This document shows positions 8,755 to 16,901 of a DNA stretch of 64,000 nt, piece by piece. This DNA is from Gluconacetobacter diazotrophicus PA1 5 (GTDB taxonomy: Bacteria; Pseudomonadota; Alphaproteobacteria; Acetobacterales; Acetobacteraceae): the NCBI RefSeq assembly GCF_000021325.1, contig NC_011365.1:310001-374000 (forward strand), written 5' to 3'. The notes below the pieces were generated by a model that searched no databases, was not told the DNA's origin, and worked only from the letters and a program-made list of their open reading frames with translations. The position numbers and the translations under genes were made by a program. Each line of letters opens with the position of its first letter. The first letter of the stretch is position 1.

Positions 8755-8812
8755 CCCCGGACGACACAATGCGGGACGACGTCATGCGGCGGCCGCATTG
8801 CGTCGTCCGGGG
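8755..8812. repeat. 58-bp imperfect palindrome between the Tim44 and secB genes
   Basis: Two 20-bp arms (8755-8774 and 8793-8812) are complementary at 19 of 20 positions around an 18-base loop. The loop itself begins with GACGACGTCATGCGG, a near copy of the inner part of the left arm, so the same unit occurs twice directly and once inverted. It sits in the 261-bp divergent intergenic region and could be an operator for both genes, a terminator-like hairpin, or a dispersed repeat. Confidence 0.6.
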
Positions 8813-8935
8813 CGGGATTCATGAAATTCCGCCCACACTCCCCCGCCGCCGTCCGCCGAGGTTGGCGAACGGCGCGGGGCGTGCTACCGGCGAGGCTCGG
8901 TATCCGCCTTCTGCCTGCTAAGGAAAGCTTCGTTC

Positions 8936-9451
8936 ATGTCCGACACGACCCAGCCCCCCGCCGATGACGCCCAGAACGTTCCGCCGGCGATGCCGCTGAC
9001 CATCAATGTTCAGTATATCAAGGATCTGTCGTTCGAAGTTCCCGCCGGCGCTGAAATCTTCGCGACCCTGCGCGCGAATCCCCAGATCGCGGTGAACATC
9101 GACGTGCAGGCCAATCGCCTGCAGGCCGAGCATCCGGTGTTCGAAGTCGTTCTGGCGATCAAGACCGAAGCCCTGGAAGCGCCGGAAAAGGAAGGCGCCG
9201 CCCCCGGCCGCCCGGTGTTCATCGCCGAACTGGCCTATGGCGCCGTCGTGACCCTGACCAACGCACCGGACGAACTGGTCGAGCCGATCCTGCTGGTCGA
9301 AGTGCCGCGCCTGATCTTCCCGTACGTGCGCAACATCATCAGCGAAGTGACGCGTGACGGCGGGTTCCCGCCCGTGGTGCTGCAGCCGATCGACTTCGTG
9401 GCGCTGTGGCAGGCCAAGCGCAGCTTCCCCCAGACGGCCGGCAACGCCTGA
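8936..9451 (+). CDS. secB: Protein-export chaperone SecB
   Basis: SecB is a cytoplasmic tetrameric chaperone that holds preproteins unfolded and passes them to SecA. The 171-residue protein shows the typical order: disordered N-tail, 'INVQYIKDLSFEVP', 'VFEVVLAIKTEA', 'VFIAELAYGAVVTLTN', and the closing 'LIFPYVRNIISEVTRDGGFPPVVLQPIDF' segment spread over residues ~125-153, nearly invariant in the family. The ATG at 8936 follows an AAGGAAAG. A strong Rho-independent terminator lies about 40 bp downstream. Confidence 0.97.
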   Translation: MSDTTQPPADDAQNVPPAMPLTINVQYIKDLSFEVPAGAEIFATLRANPQIAVNIDVQANRLQAEHPVFEVVLAIKTEALEAPEKEGAAPGRPVFIAELAYGAVVTLTNAPDELVEPILLVEVPRLIFPYVRNIISEVTRDGGFPPVVLQPIDFVALWQAKRSFPQTAGNA

Positions 9452-9489
9452 TCGGGATATCCGGGCGGGCCGCCTGAGGCCCCCCATCG

Positions 9490-9516
9490 AAGGCCCGCCT
9501 CGCGCGGGCCTTTTTC
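9490..9516 (+). terminator. Rho-independent terminator after secB
   Basis: A perfect 9-bp GC-rich stem (AAGGCCCGC at 9490-9498 with GCGGGCCTT at 9504-9512, loop CTCGC) runs into TTTTT. It ends secB and, being symmetrical, may also serve the convergent hemD. Confidence 0.85.
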
Positions 9517-9528
9517 ATTTTGCGGCTT

Positions 9529-10266
9529 TCATTCCCCGGCCGGTCGCCGCCCCAGCCGGTCCAGGATCGCCGCCTGGTCGGGTCGTGCCGCGACCTGGAT
9601 CGCACGCCAGGTCGCCGTGGACAGCGCCGCCTCGGTTGACTTTGAAATCGCGATCGCCCGGATGTTCCGCAGGGCGGCGTGCCCGCCCGCCGGCAGGTGA
9701 CGCAGGAACTGGCGTGCCGTCTCGGCCGAATAGAACAGGGCCGCGTCGATGACGCCCCCGGCCAGGGCCGTGCGAACCGCCGCGTCGGGCGCCCCCGCGG
9801 GCCGCACCCGATAGACGCAGCGCCGGCTGACGCGGAACCCGGCCCGCCGCAGCGCCACGGCCAGATCCTGTCCATAGGTGGGCGCCGTCGGCACCAGCAG
9901 GGACCCCGCCCCCGGGTCCAGCCGGTCGCGGGCGAGGTCCGCCAGGTCGGCCGCCGTTCCCGCCGCCACCGTGACGTCGGTGAATCCCGCATCGCGCATC
10001 CGTCGGGCCGTGACCGCGCCGACCGCCAGAATCGGCATGTCGGGCCGTACGCGGCCCGCCAGCGCCGCGATGGCCTGCCCGCTGGTCAGCAGGACGGCCT
10101 GGGTGCGGGCCAGCGGCAACACGGCATCCATGATCGGTTCGATCCGCAGCGCGGGCATGGCATGGGCCTGCCAGCCCAGCCGTTCGACCGCCGCCATGGT
10201 GTCGGCCAGCCCGGGTTCCGGCCGTGTGACCAGAACGCCGGTGCGGGGCGGTGCGTCAGGCGGCAA
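9529..10266 (-). CDS. hemD: Uroporphyrinogen-III synthase
   Basis: HemD closes hydroxymethylbilane into uroporphyrinogen III with inversion of ring D, in the cytoplasm. Sequence conservation in this family is low, but 'GVLVTRPEPGLADTMAAVERLGW' at the N-terminus, 'AVLLTSGQAI', 'ILAVGAVTARRMRDAGF' and 'IDAALFYSAETARQF' in order are typical, and the 245-residue length fits. The predicted start is a TTG that overlaps the end of hemC by 11 bp, so the pair is probably translationally coupled; the exact start is not certain. The hemC-hemD order strengthens the call. Confidence 0.88.
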   Translation of the reverse strand: MPPDAPPRTGVLVTRPEPGLADTMAAVERLGWQAHAMPALRIEPIMDAVLPLARTQAVLLTSGQAIAALAGRVRPDMPILAVGAVTARRMRDAGFTDVTVAAGTAADLADLARDRLDPGAGSLLVPTAPTYGQDLAVALRRAGFRVSRRCVYRVRPAGAPDAAVRTALAGGVIDAALFYSAETARQFLRHLPAGGHAALRNIRAIAISKSTEAALSTATWRAIQVAARPDQAAILDRLGRRPAGE

Positions 10267-11359
10267 AGACGTCCGATGGGCTGTCCATCCGAAGGCTGCG
10301 GCCCAGTTCGCGGCCCATTTCCTCGGCGTCGGCGCGCAGGCCGGTCACGGTCCGGCGCAGCAGGAAGGACCCGTCCTCGCGCGCGACCAGGCCGGTCAGG
10401 CGCAGGCTGGCCTCGGCGCCCGCCAGTCCCGGGACCAGGCGGGCATAGCCGCCGATCGGGGTGCGGCACGATCCGTCCAGTTCCGCCAGCAGCGCGCGCT
10501 CGGCGGTGGCGACGGCGCGGGCCTCGTAATCCTCGATGGCGGCCAGAAGCTCGCGCAGTTCCACGTCGCTTTCGCGAACGGTGACGCCGACGATGCCCTG
10601 GCCGGCGGCGGGGACCATGATTTCCGGATCCAGGACGATATCCGCGCGGTCTTCCATTCCCAGCCGGCGCAGGCCGGCCAGGGCCAGCAGGGTCGCATCG
10701 CACTGCCGCGCCGCCAGCTTGTCCAGCCGCGTCTGCACATTGCCGCGCAGCAGGCCGAAGCGCAGGTCCGGGCGCACATGCAGCATCTGCGCCTGGCGCC
10801 GCACCGACGCGCAGCCGACCAGCGCATTGCGCGGCAGCGCGGCATACGGATCGGCCGCATCGGCGGCGTCGTGCCGCCCGCCGGCGCCCGGACCCAGGAT
10901 CAGGGCATCGCGCGCGTCCTCGCGCCGCAGGGTGCAGGCCAGCACCAGGCCGGGCGGCAGCGTGGTTTCCAGGTCCTTCAGGCTATGGACCGCGAAATCG
11001 ATCCGCCCGTCGGACAGGGCATCGTGAATTTCCTTGGCGAACAGTCCCTTGCCGCCGATTTCGGCCAGACGGCGATTCTGCACCTGGTCGCCGGTGGTGT
11101 TGATCTGGTGTTCCTGGAACGCCCCCATGTCGCGCAGGACCGGGCAGAACCGCGTCAGCATCGTCAGGAACGCCCGGGTCTGCACCAGTGCCAGCGGCGA
11201 GGCCCGCGTGCCCACGCGCAGCGGCAGTTCGCGACGGTGCGGCAATGCGGCCCGCGTGGCCGCCTGCTTCTGGCGCGCGGCGGCCTGCGCCGCGATTTTC
11301 TGCAATGCGGAGGACGGGGCGGCTGACGGGCCAGGAACGGACGGAGGAGCGGAAACCAT
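10256..11359 (-). CDS. hemC: Hydroxymethylbilane synthase (porphobilinogen deaminase)
   Basis: HemC joins four porphobilinogens into hydroxymethylbilane on a covalent dipyrromethane cofactor. Landmarks are 'LRVGTRASPLALVQT', 'INTTGDQVQNRRLAEIGGKGLFAKEI', 'FAVHSLKDLETTLP', and the cofactor-binding Cys in 'ELDGSCRTPIGGYA'. The 367-residue product carries about 45 extra residues, rich in Ala, Gln and Arg, before the catalytic core; no alternative start closer to the core is obvious. It diverges from tsaD across about 70 bp. Confidence 0.96.
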   Translation of the reverse strand: MVSAPPSVPGPSAAPSSALQKIAAQAAARQKQAATRAALPHRRELPLRVGTRASPLALVQTRAFLTMLTRFCPVLRDMGAFQEHQINTTGDQVQNRRLAEIGGKGLFAKEIHDALSDGRIDFAVHSLKDLETTLPPGLVLACTLRREDARDALILGPGAGGRHDAADAADPYAALPRNALVGCASVRRQAQMLHVRPDLRFGLLRGNVQTRLDKLAARQCDATLLALAGLRRLGMEDRADIVLDPEIMVPAAGQGIVGVTVRESDVELRELLAAIEDYEARAVATAERALLAELDGSCRTPIGGYARLVPGLAGAEASLRLTGLVAREDGSFLLRRTVTGLRADAEEMGRELGRSLRMDSPSDVFAA

Positions 11360-11430
11360 GCGATGTCTCTATTACCGCGACGACACGAAGGAAAGATGAC
11401 ATAGCGCCCGGCGGAACTGTATTTTATGCA

Positions 11431-12579
11431 ATGATCATGTCCGTGTCCCCTGCCACGCCGCCCGATTCCGCCGAGACAGCGGCGCAAGCCCCTGTTCCGG
11501 CGCCCGATATGGCGCCCATCCTCGCAATCGAATCGTCCTGCGACGACACGGCCTGCGCCATCCTGGCACCCGACGGCACGATCCTGGCCGAGACCGTTCT
11601 GTCGCAGGCCGGACATGTTCCCTTCGGCGGCGTGGTGCCGGAAATCGCGGCCCGGGCCCATCTGGCCGCCCTGCCGGCCCTGGTACGCCACACGCTGGAC
11701 GTGGCCGCCCTGCCTGCCGAGGCGCTGGGCGCGATCGCCGCCAGCACCGGCCCCGGGCTGATCGGCGGGCTGATCGTCGGCGCCGGCATGGCCAAGGGGC
11801 TGGCCGTGGCGCTCGGCCGGCCTTTCGTCGCCGTGAACCATATCGAGGCCCATGCCCTGACCGCCCGGCTGCCCGGCCTTGTCCCCGGCGGGGCATCGTT
11901 TCCCTATCTGCTGCTGCTGGTCTCGGGCGGCCATTGCCAGTGCATCGCGGTCGAGGGCGTGGGCCGGTATCGCAAGCTGGGCGGCACCATCGACGATGCC
12001 GCCGGCGAAGCGTTCGACAAGGTCGCGAAGATGCTGGGCCTGGGCTGGCCCGGCGGCCCGGCGGTCGAGGCCCTGGCGCGCGAGGGCGATCCGGCCCCCT
12101 GGCCGCTGCCCCGCCCGCTGCGGGGCCGTCCGGGCTGCGACTTCTCGTTTTCCGGGCTGAAGACCGCCGTGGCGCAGAAGCTGGCGCCATTCGCGGCCGG
12201 CGCCCTGCCCCGGACCGCCGCCGCCGGCATTGCCGCCAGTTTCCAGGACGCGGTGGCCGACATCGTCGCCGACCGGGTGGCCCATGCGCTGGACATGATG
12301 CCGCAGGCCACGCTGCTGGTCGCGGCCGGCGGCGTGGCCGCGAATACGGCCCTGCGCACGCGCCTGACCACCCTTGCGACCTCCCGCGCCCTGCCCTTCG
12401 CGGCGCCTCCCCTGCGGCTGTGTACCGACAATGCGGTCATGGTCGGCTGGGCCGCCATCGAAACCCTGCGCGAACGCCGGCGGCTGGGGCTGCCGCCCAC
12501 CGACGACCTTGACCTGCTGCCCCGTCCGCGCTGGCCGCTGGAGCAGATGGCCGAACGGTTCGCGCACCCCGCCCCATGA
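11431..12579 (+). CDS. tsaD: tRNA N6-adenosine threonylcarbamoyltransferase TsaD
   Basis: TsaD transfers the threonylcarbamoyl group to A37 of ANN-decoding tRNAs, working with TsaB and TsaE. The ASKHA ATPase-fold signatures are present: 'LAIESSCDDTACAIL', the metal site HIEAH at 137-141, 'LVSGGHCQ', 'GGTIDDAAGEAFDKVAKMLGL' and 'LCTDNAVMVGWAA'. The ATG at 11431 (or 11437) gives about 382 residues; the first ~28 precede the conserved core. Its stop overlaps rlmJ as ATGA. Confidence 0.96.
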   Translation: MIMSVSPATPPDSAETAAQAPVPAPDMAPILAIESSCDDTACAILAPDGTILAETVLSQAGHVPFGGVVPEIAARAHLAALPALVRHTLDVAALPAEALGAIAASTGPGLIGGLIVGAGMAKGLAVALGRPFVAVNHIEAHALTARLPGLVPGGASFPYLLLLVSGGHCQCIAVEGVGRYRKLGGTIDDAAGEAFDKVAKMLGLGWPGGPAVEALAREGDPAPWPLPRPLRGRPGCDFSFSGLKTAVAQKLAPFAAGALPRTAAAGIAASFQDAVADIVADRVAHALDMMPQATLLVAAGGVAANTALRTRLTTLATSRALPFAAPPLRLCTDNAVMVGWAAIETLRERRRLGLPPTDDLDLLPRPRWPLEQMAERFAHPAP

Positions 12580-13403
12580 ATTATCGCCACGCCTTTCATG
12601 CCGGCAATTTCGCCGATTGCATGAAACATGCGCTGCTGGTGCTGCTGCTACAGGCATTGGCCCGCAAGCCCGCGCCGTTCGCGGTGCTGGACACGCATGC
12701 GGGGATCGGCCGCTACGACCTGACCGGCGAGCAGGCTGGACGCACGGGGGAATGGCGCAACGGGATCGGCCGCCTGCTGGAGACGGCACCGGACGGCGTG
12801 CCGTCGCTGTACCTGGACCTGGTGCGCCGGGCCGGTGCGCCGGACATCTATCCCGGTTCGCCGCTGATCGCCGCGATGATGCTCCGCCCGCAGGACCGGC
12901 TGATCTGCTGCGAACTGCACCCCGAGGACAGCCGCCTGCTGCGCGCGGTGTTCGCCGGCCAGCCGCAGATCGCGGTGCACGCCCGCGACGGCTATGCCGC
13001 CCTGCGCGCCCTGCTGCCGCCGCGCGACGCGAAGCGCGGGCTGGTGCTGATCGACCCTCCTTTCGAACAGCCCGATGAATTCCACCGCCTGGCAGGCGGA
13101 ATCGTCACGGCGCATCGCCGATTCGCGACCGGGATCATCGCCGCCTGGTACCCGATCAAGCATCGCGCGCCGGTGCGCGCATTCCTCGATTCGCTGCGCG
13201 AATCGGGTATGCGCGACATCGTGGCGCTGGAACTGACCCTGCGCCCGCCGCTGGACCCGTCACGCCTGAACGGCAGCGGCCTGGTGGTGGTCAATCCGCC
13301 CTTTGGCTTTCTGGACCAGGCCCTGCCGGCGCTGCGCGCCCTTGCCCATCTGTCCCCGGATGGGACAGGAGAGGCAGCCGTCACGCGCATCGTCGAGGAA
13401 TAG
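12576..13403 (+). CDS. rlmJ: 23S rRNA (adenine(2030)-N6)-methyltransferase
   Basis: RlmJ methylates A2030 of 23S rRNA. The 275-residue protein begins with the family's 'MNYRHAFHAGNFADCMKH' and contains 'FAVLDTHAGIGRYDL' (SAM motif I), 'YPGSPLIAAMMLRPQDRL', and the catalytic motif IV 'VLIDPPFEQPDEF'; 'NPPFGFLDQALPAL' follows near the end. It is the middle gene of a tsaD-rlmJ-gpsA run, coupled to tsaD by an ATGA overlap and 33 bp from gpsA. Confidence 0.94.
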   Translation: MNYRHAFHAGNFADCMKHALLVLLLQALARKPAPFAVLDTHAGIGRYDLTGEQAGRTGEWRNGIGRLLETAPDGVPSLYLDLVRRAGAPDIYPGSPLIAAMMLRPQDRLICCELHPEDSRLLRAVFAGQPQIAVHARDGYAALRALLPPRDAKRGLVLIDPPFEQPDEFHRLAGGIVTAHRRFATGIIAAWYPIKHRAPVRAFLDSLRESGMRDIVALELTLRPPLDPSRLNGSGLVVVNPPFGFLDQALPALRALAHLSPDGTGEAAVTRIVEE

Positions 13404-13436
13404 GCGCGGGGCGGGAGGATAACGGGGGACAGGATC

Positions 13437-14399
13437 ATGAACGCACCACGCATCGCCGTCATCGGGGCCGGCGCCTGGGGGATCGCCCTGGCGGTCCAGG
13501 CGGCCCGCGCGGGCGCGCAGGTGCATCTGTGGGCCCGGAAACCGGACAGCCTGTCCGACACCCGCACCCTTCCCCGCCTGCCGCATGTGACCCTGCCGGA
13601 ATCGATCACCGTGACCGGCGACATGCCGGCCCGTGCCGACGCGGTGCTGCTGGCGGTGCCGATGCAGCATCTGCGCGCCGTGCTGGGCCACGTGCCGCCG
13701 GCCGGACCGATGATCGCCTGCTGCAAGGGGGTGGAGCGCGACAGCCTGGCCCTGCCGCTGGAGGTGATCGCCTCCCGTCATCCGAACCTTCCGCGCGCCG
13801 TGCTGTCCGGCCCCAATTTCGCGCATGAGGTGGCGCAGGGCCTGCCGACGGCAGCGGTGCTGGCCTGCGAGGACCCGGTCGAGGCCCGGGATCTGGCCGA
13901 CCATCTGACGACCCCGGAATTCCGCCTGTATGCCAGCGACGACGCCATCGGGGTGCAGATCGGCGGCGCCGCGAAGAACGTGATCGCCATCGCCGCCGGG
14001 GCCACGATCGGCGCGGGCCTGGGCGAAAACGCAAGGGCATCGCTGATGACGCGCGGCCTGGCGGAACTGGGCCGGCTGTCGCGGGGTCTGGGTGGCCGCG
14101 CGGAAACGCTGTCGGGCCTGGCGGGCGTGGGCGACCTGATCCTGACCTGCACGGGCCCGTCCTCGCGCAATTTCAGCCTGGGCCTGGCGCTGGGAAGGGG
14201 CGAAGCCCTGTCCGCGATCCTGGGCCAGCGCACCACGGTCGCCGAAGGCGTCACCACCGCCCCCGCCATCCTGGCCCTGGCCCGCAAACACGACATCAGC
14301 GTGCCGGTGATCGAAACGGTATCGCTGCTGCTGGCCGAGGACATCGACCTGGCCGAAGCCCGCGACCGGCTACTGAGCCGGCCCGTCGGGACGGAGTGA
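13437..14399 (+). CDS. gpsA: NAD(P)-dependent glycerol-3-phosphate dehydrogenase
   Basis: GpsA reduces dihydroxyacetone phosphate to sn-glycerol-3-phosphate for phospholipid synthesis. The 320-residue protein has the dinucleotide motif 'IAVIGAGAWGIALA' at 5-18, 'VLSGPNFAHEVAQGLPTA', the catalytic Lys in 'GGAAKNVIAIAAG' and 'LSGLAGVGDLILTCTG'. tsaD-gpsA neighbourhoods are common in alphaproteobacteria. Its end faces the convergent secreted-protein gene across 42 bp. Confidence 0.96.
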   Translation: MNAPRIAVIGAGAWGIALAVQAARAGAQVHLWARKPDSLSDTRTLPRLPHVTLPESITVTGDMPARADAVLLAVPMQHLRAVLGHVPPAGPMIACCKGVERDSLALPLEVIASRHPNLPRAVLSGPNFAHEVAQGLPTAAVLACEDPVEARDLADHLTTPEFRLYASDDAIGVQIGGAAKNVIAIAAGATIGAGLGENARASLMTRGLAELGRLSRGLGGRAETLSGLAGVGDLILTCTGPSSRNFSLGLALGRGEALSAILGQRTTVAEGVTTAPAILALARKHDISVPVIETVSLLLAEDIDLAEARDRLLSRPVGTE

Positions 14400-14441
14400 G
14401 CGGCCCGGCACCGACCGCGACAATCACGCCACTGGCGACAT

Positions 14442-14891
14442 TCAGTTTCCGGTCCCGGACCCGGGCGTGCCGTTGCAGACACCATCCATGCAGGTCGCCG
14501 ATGTCCCGCCCGCGTCGGGGTCGCGCGCGCCGCCCCGTTGTCCGCGTCCGGTCGCCAGGCGGTTGCACTGGTTGTCCACGCAGGTGGTCGAGACCGGACC
14601 GGAGGATTGCTGCTGGCCGTTCGGGACACCGTACGGCCAGATATCGCCCGGCGTGACGTACACGCCGCCGCCCTGCTGGTACGGATTATAGCCATATCCG
14701 TTCGAACCGGTGGTCGTTCCGCCGTTGCCGCAGGCGGTTCCCGTACACCCGCCCGAGTGCATCGTGTTCCGCGCCCTGCCCTGGGACGTGCCTGAGGAAT
14801 TGTTCCTGTCCCACGCCTCGGCATCATGAAGGCCGGACATCAGCCCGGACATCATAAGGGTGGCAAGAAGAGCCGTGCGGGTGAATGTCAT
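14442..14891 (-). CDS. Small secreted Gly/Asn-rich protein with three C-x4-C motifs
   Basis: I do not recognise this 149-residue protein. It has a Sec signal peptide (MTFTRTALLATLMMSGLMSG..DAEA, cleavage near residue 26) and a mature part rich in Gly, Asn, Ser and Thr. Its only cysteines form three evenly built pairs, C49-C54, C104-C109 and C134-C139, each C-x4-C; the last two, CVDNQCN and CMDGVCN, look like copies of one unit. Such pairs could form disulfides or bind metal or haem in the periplasm. The ATG at 14891 has a GGAGG seven bases upstream, so it is very likely translated. It is 41 bp downstream of nupC on the same strand. Confidence 0.75.
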   Translation of the reverse strand: MTFTRTALLATLMMSGLMSGLHDAEAWDRNNSSGTSQGRARNTMHSGGCTGTACGNGGTTTGSNGYGYNPYQQGGGVYVTPGDIWPYGVPNGQQQSSGPVSTTCVDNQCNRLATGRGQRGGARDPDAGGTSATCMDGVCNGTPGSGTGN

Positions 14892-14932
14892 GGCATTCCT
14901 CCACTGATGGATGACAGACGGTCCCCGGACCA

Positions 14933-16174
14933 TCACCCGACGAACATACCCGCAATGGTCGCACTGGCGAAATTCGACAGCGATCCTGCCATGACCGCGC
15001 GCAGGCCCATCTTCGCGACGTCCGCCCTGCGCTCCGGGGCCACGCTGCCGAAACCCGCGATCAGGATGCCGATCGACGACAGGTTGGCGAACCCGCACAG
15101 CGCGAACGACGCGATGGCCAGCGCCCTGGGATCGAGCGCCGCGTCGTGGAAATGCGGTGCCAGGGCGACGTAGGCCACGAATTCGTTGAACACCAGCTTC
15201 TGGCCCATGATCGCGCCGACCACGCCGCATTCATGCCACGGCACGCCGATCAGCCATGCCAGAGGGGCGAACACGACGCCGAACAGCCGTTCCAGCGACA
15301 GGTCCGCGATGCCCAGCCAGCCGCCCAGCCCGTGGATCATGCCATTGGCCAGCGCGATCAGGCCGATGAAGGCGATCAGCATGCTGCCGACCGCGACCGC
15401 GACGCCCACGCCGCTGGCGGCCCCGATGGCCACGGCCTCGAAGACGGTGGCGGGGTGTTCGTGCCCGAATTCCAGGTCCAGCCGGGTGATGCGCGTGGCC
15501 TCGCGCGCGGGCATCAGGATCTTGGCGAACAGCAGGCCGCCGGGAATGGCCATGACCGACGCCGCCAGCAGATAGTCCATCGGCACGCCCAGGCCGGCAT
15601 AGCCCGCCAGAACCGACCCGGCGACCGAGGCGGTACCGCTGGACATCACCGCGAACAGTTCCGCCCGCGTCAGCAGCGGGACGTAGGGGCGCAGAGCCAC
15701 GGGCATCTCGCTCTGCCCCAGGAAGATGGTGGTGACGGCGGAGAAGGATTCGATCGTCGATGTCCCCAGCGCCCGGCGGACCGCCCCGCCCAGAAGCGCC
15801 GCCAGGCGCTGCATGACCCGGTAATGATACAGGATCGCGATCAGGGCCGAGACATAGACGATCTGCGGCAGGACGCGGAACGCGAAGATGAATCCGGTAT
15901 GGGGAAACAGCGTGTTCATGCGCGGATCGACCAGCGCGCCGAACAGGAACAGACTGCCCTGCGCGCCGTATCCCAGCACGGTATCGACCGCGCCGGACAG
16001 CGCATGCAGCGCGTGGCGCCCCGGCGGGACGAACAGCACCATGCCGCCCAGCGCCACCTGCATCAGGCCGGCGGCCAGGACAATGCGGGGGCGAATGGCC
16101 CGCCGGTCGGTCGAAAACGCCACGGCCAGTCCGATCAGGCCGGCAAGACCAAGGATTCCATGCAGGACAGGCAC
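14933..16174 (-). CDS. Concentrative nucleoside transporter (NupC/CNT family)
   Basis: This 413-residue inner-membrane protein would import nucleosides with H+ or Na+. CNT landmarks are the N-terminal membrane helices, 'GFIFAFRVLPQIVYVSALIAILYH' (split around 94-117), 'IFLGQSEMPVALRPYVPLLTRAELFAVM', 'GTASVAGSVLAGYAGLGVP', and the C-terminal 'VGAIMGQKLVFNEFVAYVAL' and 'CGFANLSSIGI' segments, in the correct order. The length is typical of bacterial NupC. It diverges from the glutathione peroxidase gene. Confidence 0.93.
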   Translation of the reverse strand: MPVLHGILGLAGLIGLAVAFSTDRRAIRPRIVLAAGLMQVALGGMVLFVPPGRHALHALSGAVDTVLGYGAQGSLFLFGALVDPRMNTLFPHTGFIFAFRVLPQIVYVSALIAILYHYRVMQRLAALLGGAVRRALGTSTIESFSAVTTIFLGQSEMPVALRPYVPLLTRAELFAVMSSGTASVAGSVLAGYAGLGVPMDYLLAASVMAIPGGLLFAKILMPAREATRITRLDLEFGHEHPATVFEAVAIGAASGVGVAVAVGSMLIAFIGLIALANGMIHGLGGWLGIADLSLERLFGVVFAPLAWLIGVPWHECGVVGAIMGQKLVFNEFVAYVALAPHFHDAALDPRALAIASFALCGFANLSSIGILIAGFGSVAPERRADVAKMGLRAVMAGSLSNFASATIAGMFVG

Positions 16175-16320
16175 GTCGCCTCACCAATACCAGGACGAAA
16201 CGAGATTGTGCGCTGCGCGGGGCGCTGTCCAGCGCCCGCGGCCCGCCGGTACTCGTGTCGCATGGGAAACTGCTCTAGTCTTGCGCGTTCGGACAGGATG
16301 CAAGAGACAGAATCGGTTCC

Positions 16321-16806
16321 ATGACGACCGCGTACGACTTTACCCTTCCGTCGCTGGATGGCGGTACGATCGACCTTGGCGCGCTGCGCGGCAAGCCGAT
16401 CCTGATCGTGAACACCGCGTCGAAATGCGGCTTCACGCCGCAATTCGAAGGGCTGCAGGCGCTGTGGTCGTTCTATCGCGGCAACGGGCTGACGATCATC
16501 GGCGTGCCGTCCAACGATTTCGGCAACCAGGAGCCCGGCACCTCGACCGAGATCGCGACCTTCTGCGCCCGCAATTACAGCGTCACCTTCCCCATGGCCG
16601 CGCGCAGCCATGTCCGGGGCGCCGACACGCTGCCGCTGTTCCGCTGGATCGCGCAACAGGGCGGCCTCATGGCCCGCCCGCGCTGGAACTTCTACAAATA
16701 CCTGATCGGCCGCGACGGCCGCCTGGCAAACTGGTTCGTCAGCCTGACATCGCCCGAATCACACCGCATGCGCGTGGCTATCGAGCGCGCGATCCTGGAC
16801 ACCTGA
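16321..16806 (+). CDS. Glutathione peroxidase family protein
   Basis: This 161-residue thioredoxin-fold peroxidase reduces H2O2 or lipid peroxides. The catalytic tetrad can be read: Cys36 in 'NTASKCGFTPQFEGL', Gln70 in 'NDFGNQEPG', and Trp122-Asn123 in 'RWNFYKYLIGRDG'. It has Cys in place of selenocysteine and lacks the dimer loop, like BtuE, so thioredoxin may be the real donor. There is no signal peptide, so it is cytoplasmic. It is a second peroxide-removing enzyme in the window beside the triheme peroxidase. Confidence 0.93.
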   Translation: MTTAYDFTLPSLDGGTIDLGALRGKPILIVNTASKCGFTPQFEGLQALWSFYRGNGLTIIGVPSNDFGNQEPGTSTEIATFCARNYSVTFPMAARSHVRGADTLPLFRWIAQQGGLMARPRWNFYKYLIGRDGRLANWFVSLTSPESHRMRVAIERAILDT

Positions 16807-16901
16807 TCCGCCGCCCCTGATTCCGCCATCCATGTGAATCATGGTGTCCGGCCGGCCCTGCCTCGGGCAGTATGCGCCGGTTCCGCTCCAGGAGGTCGCG
16901 C

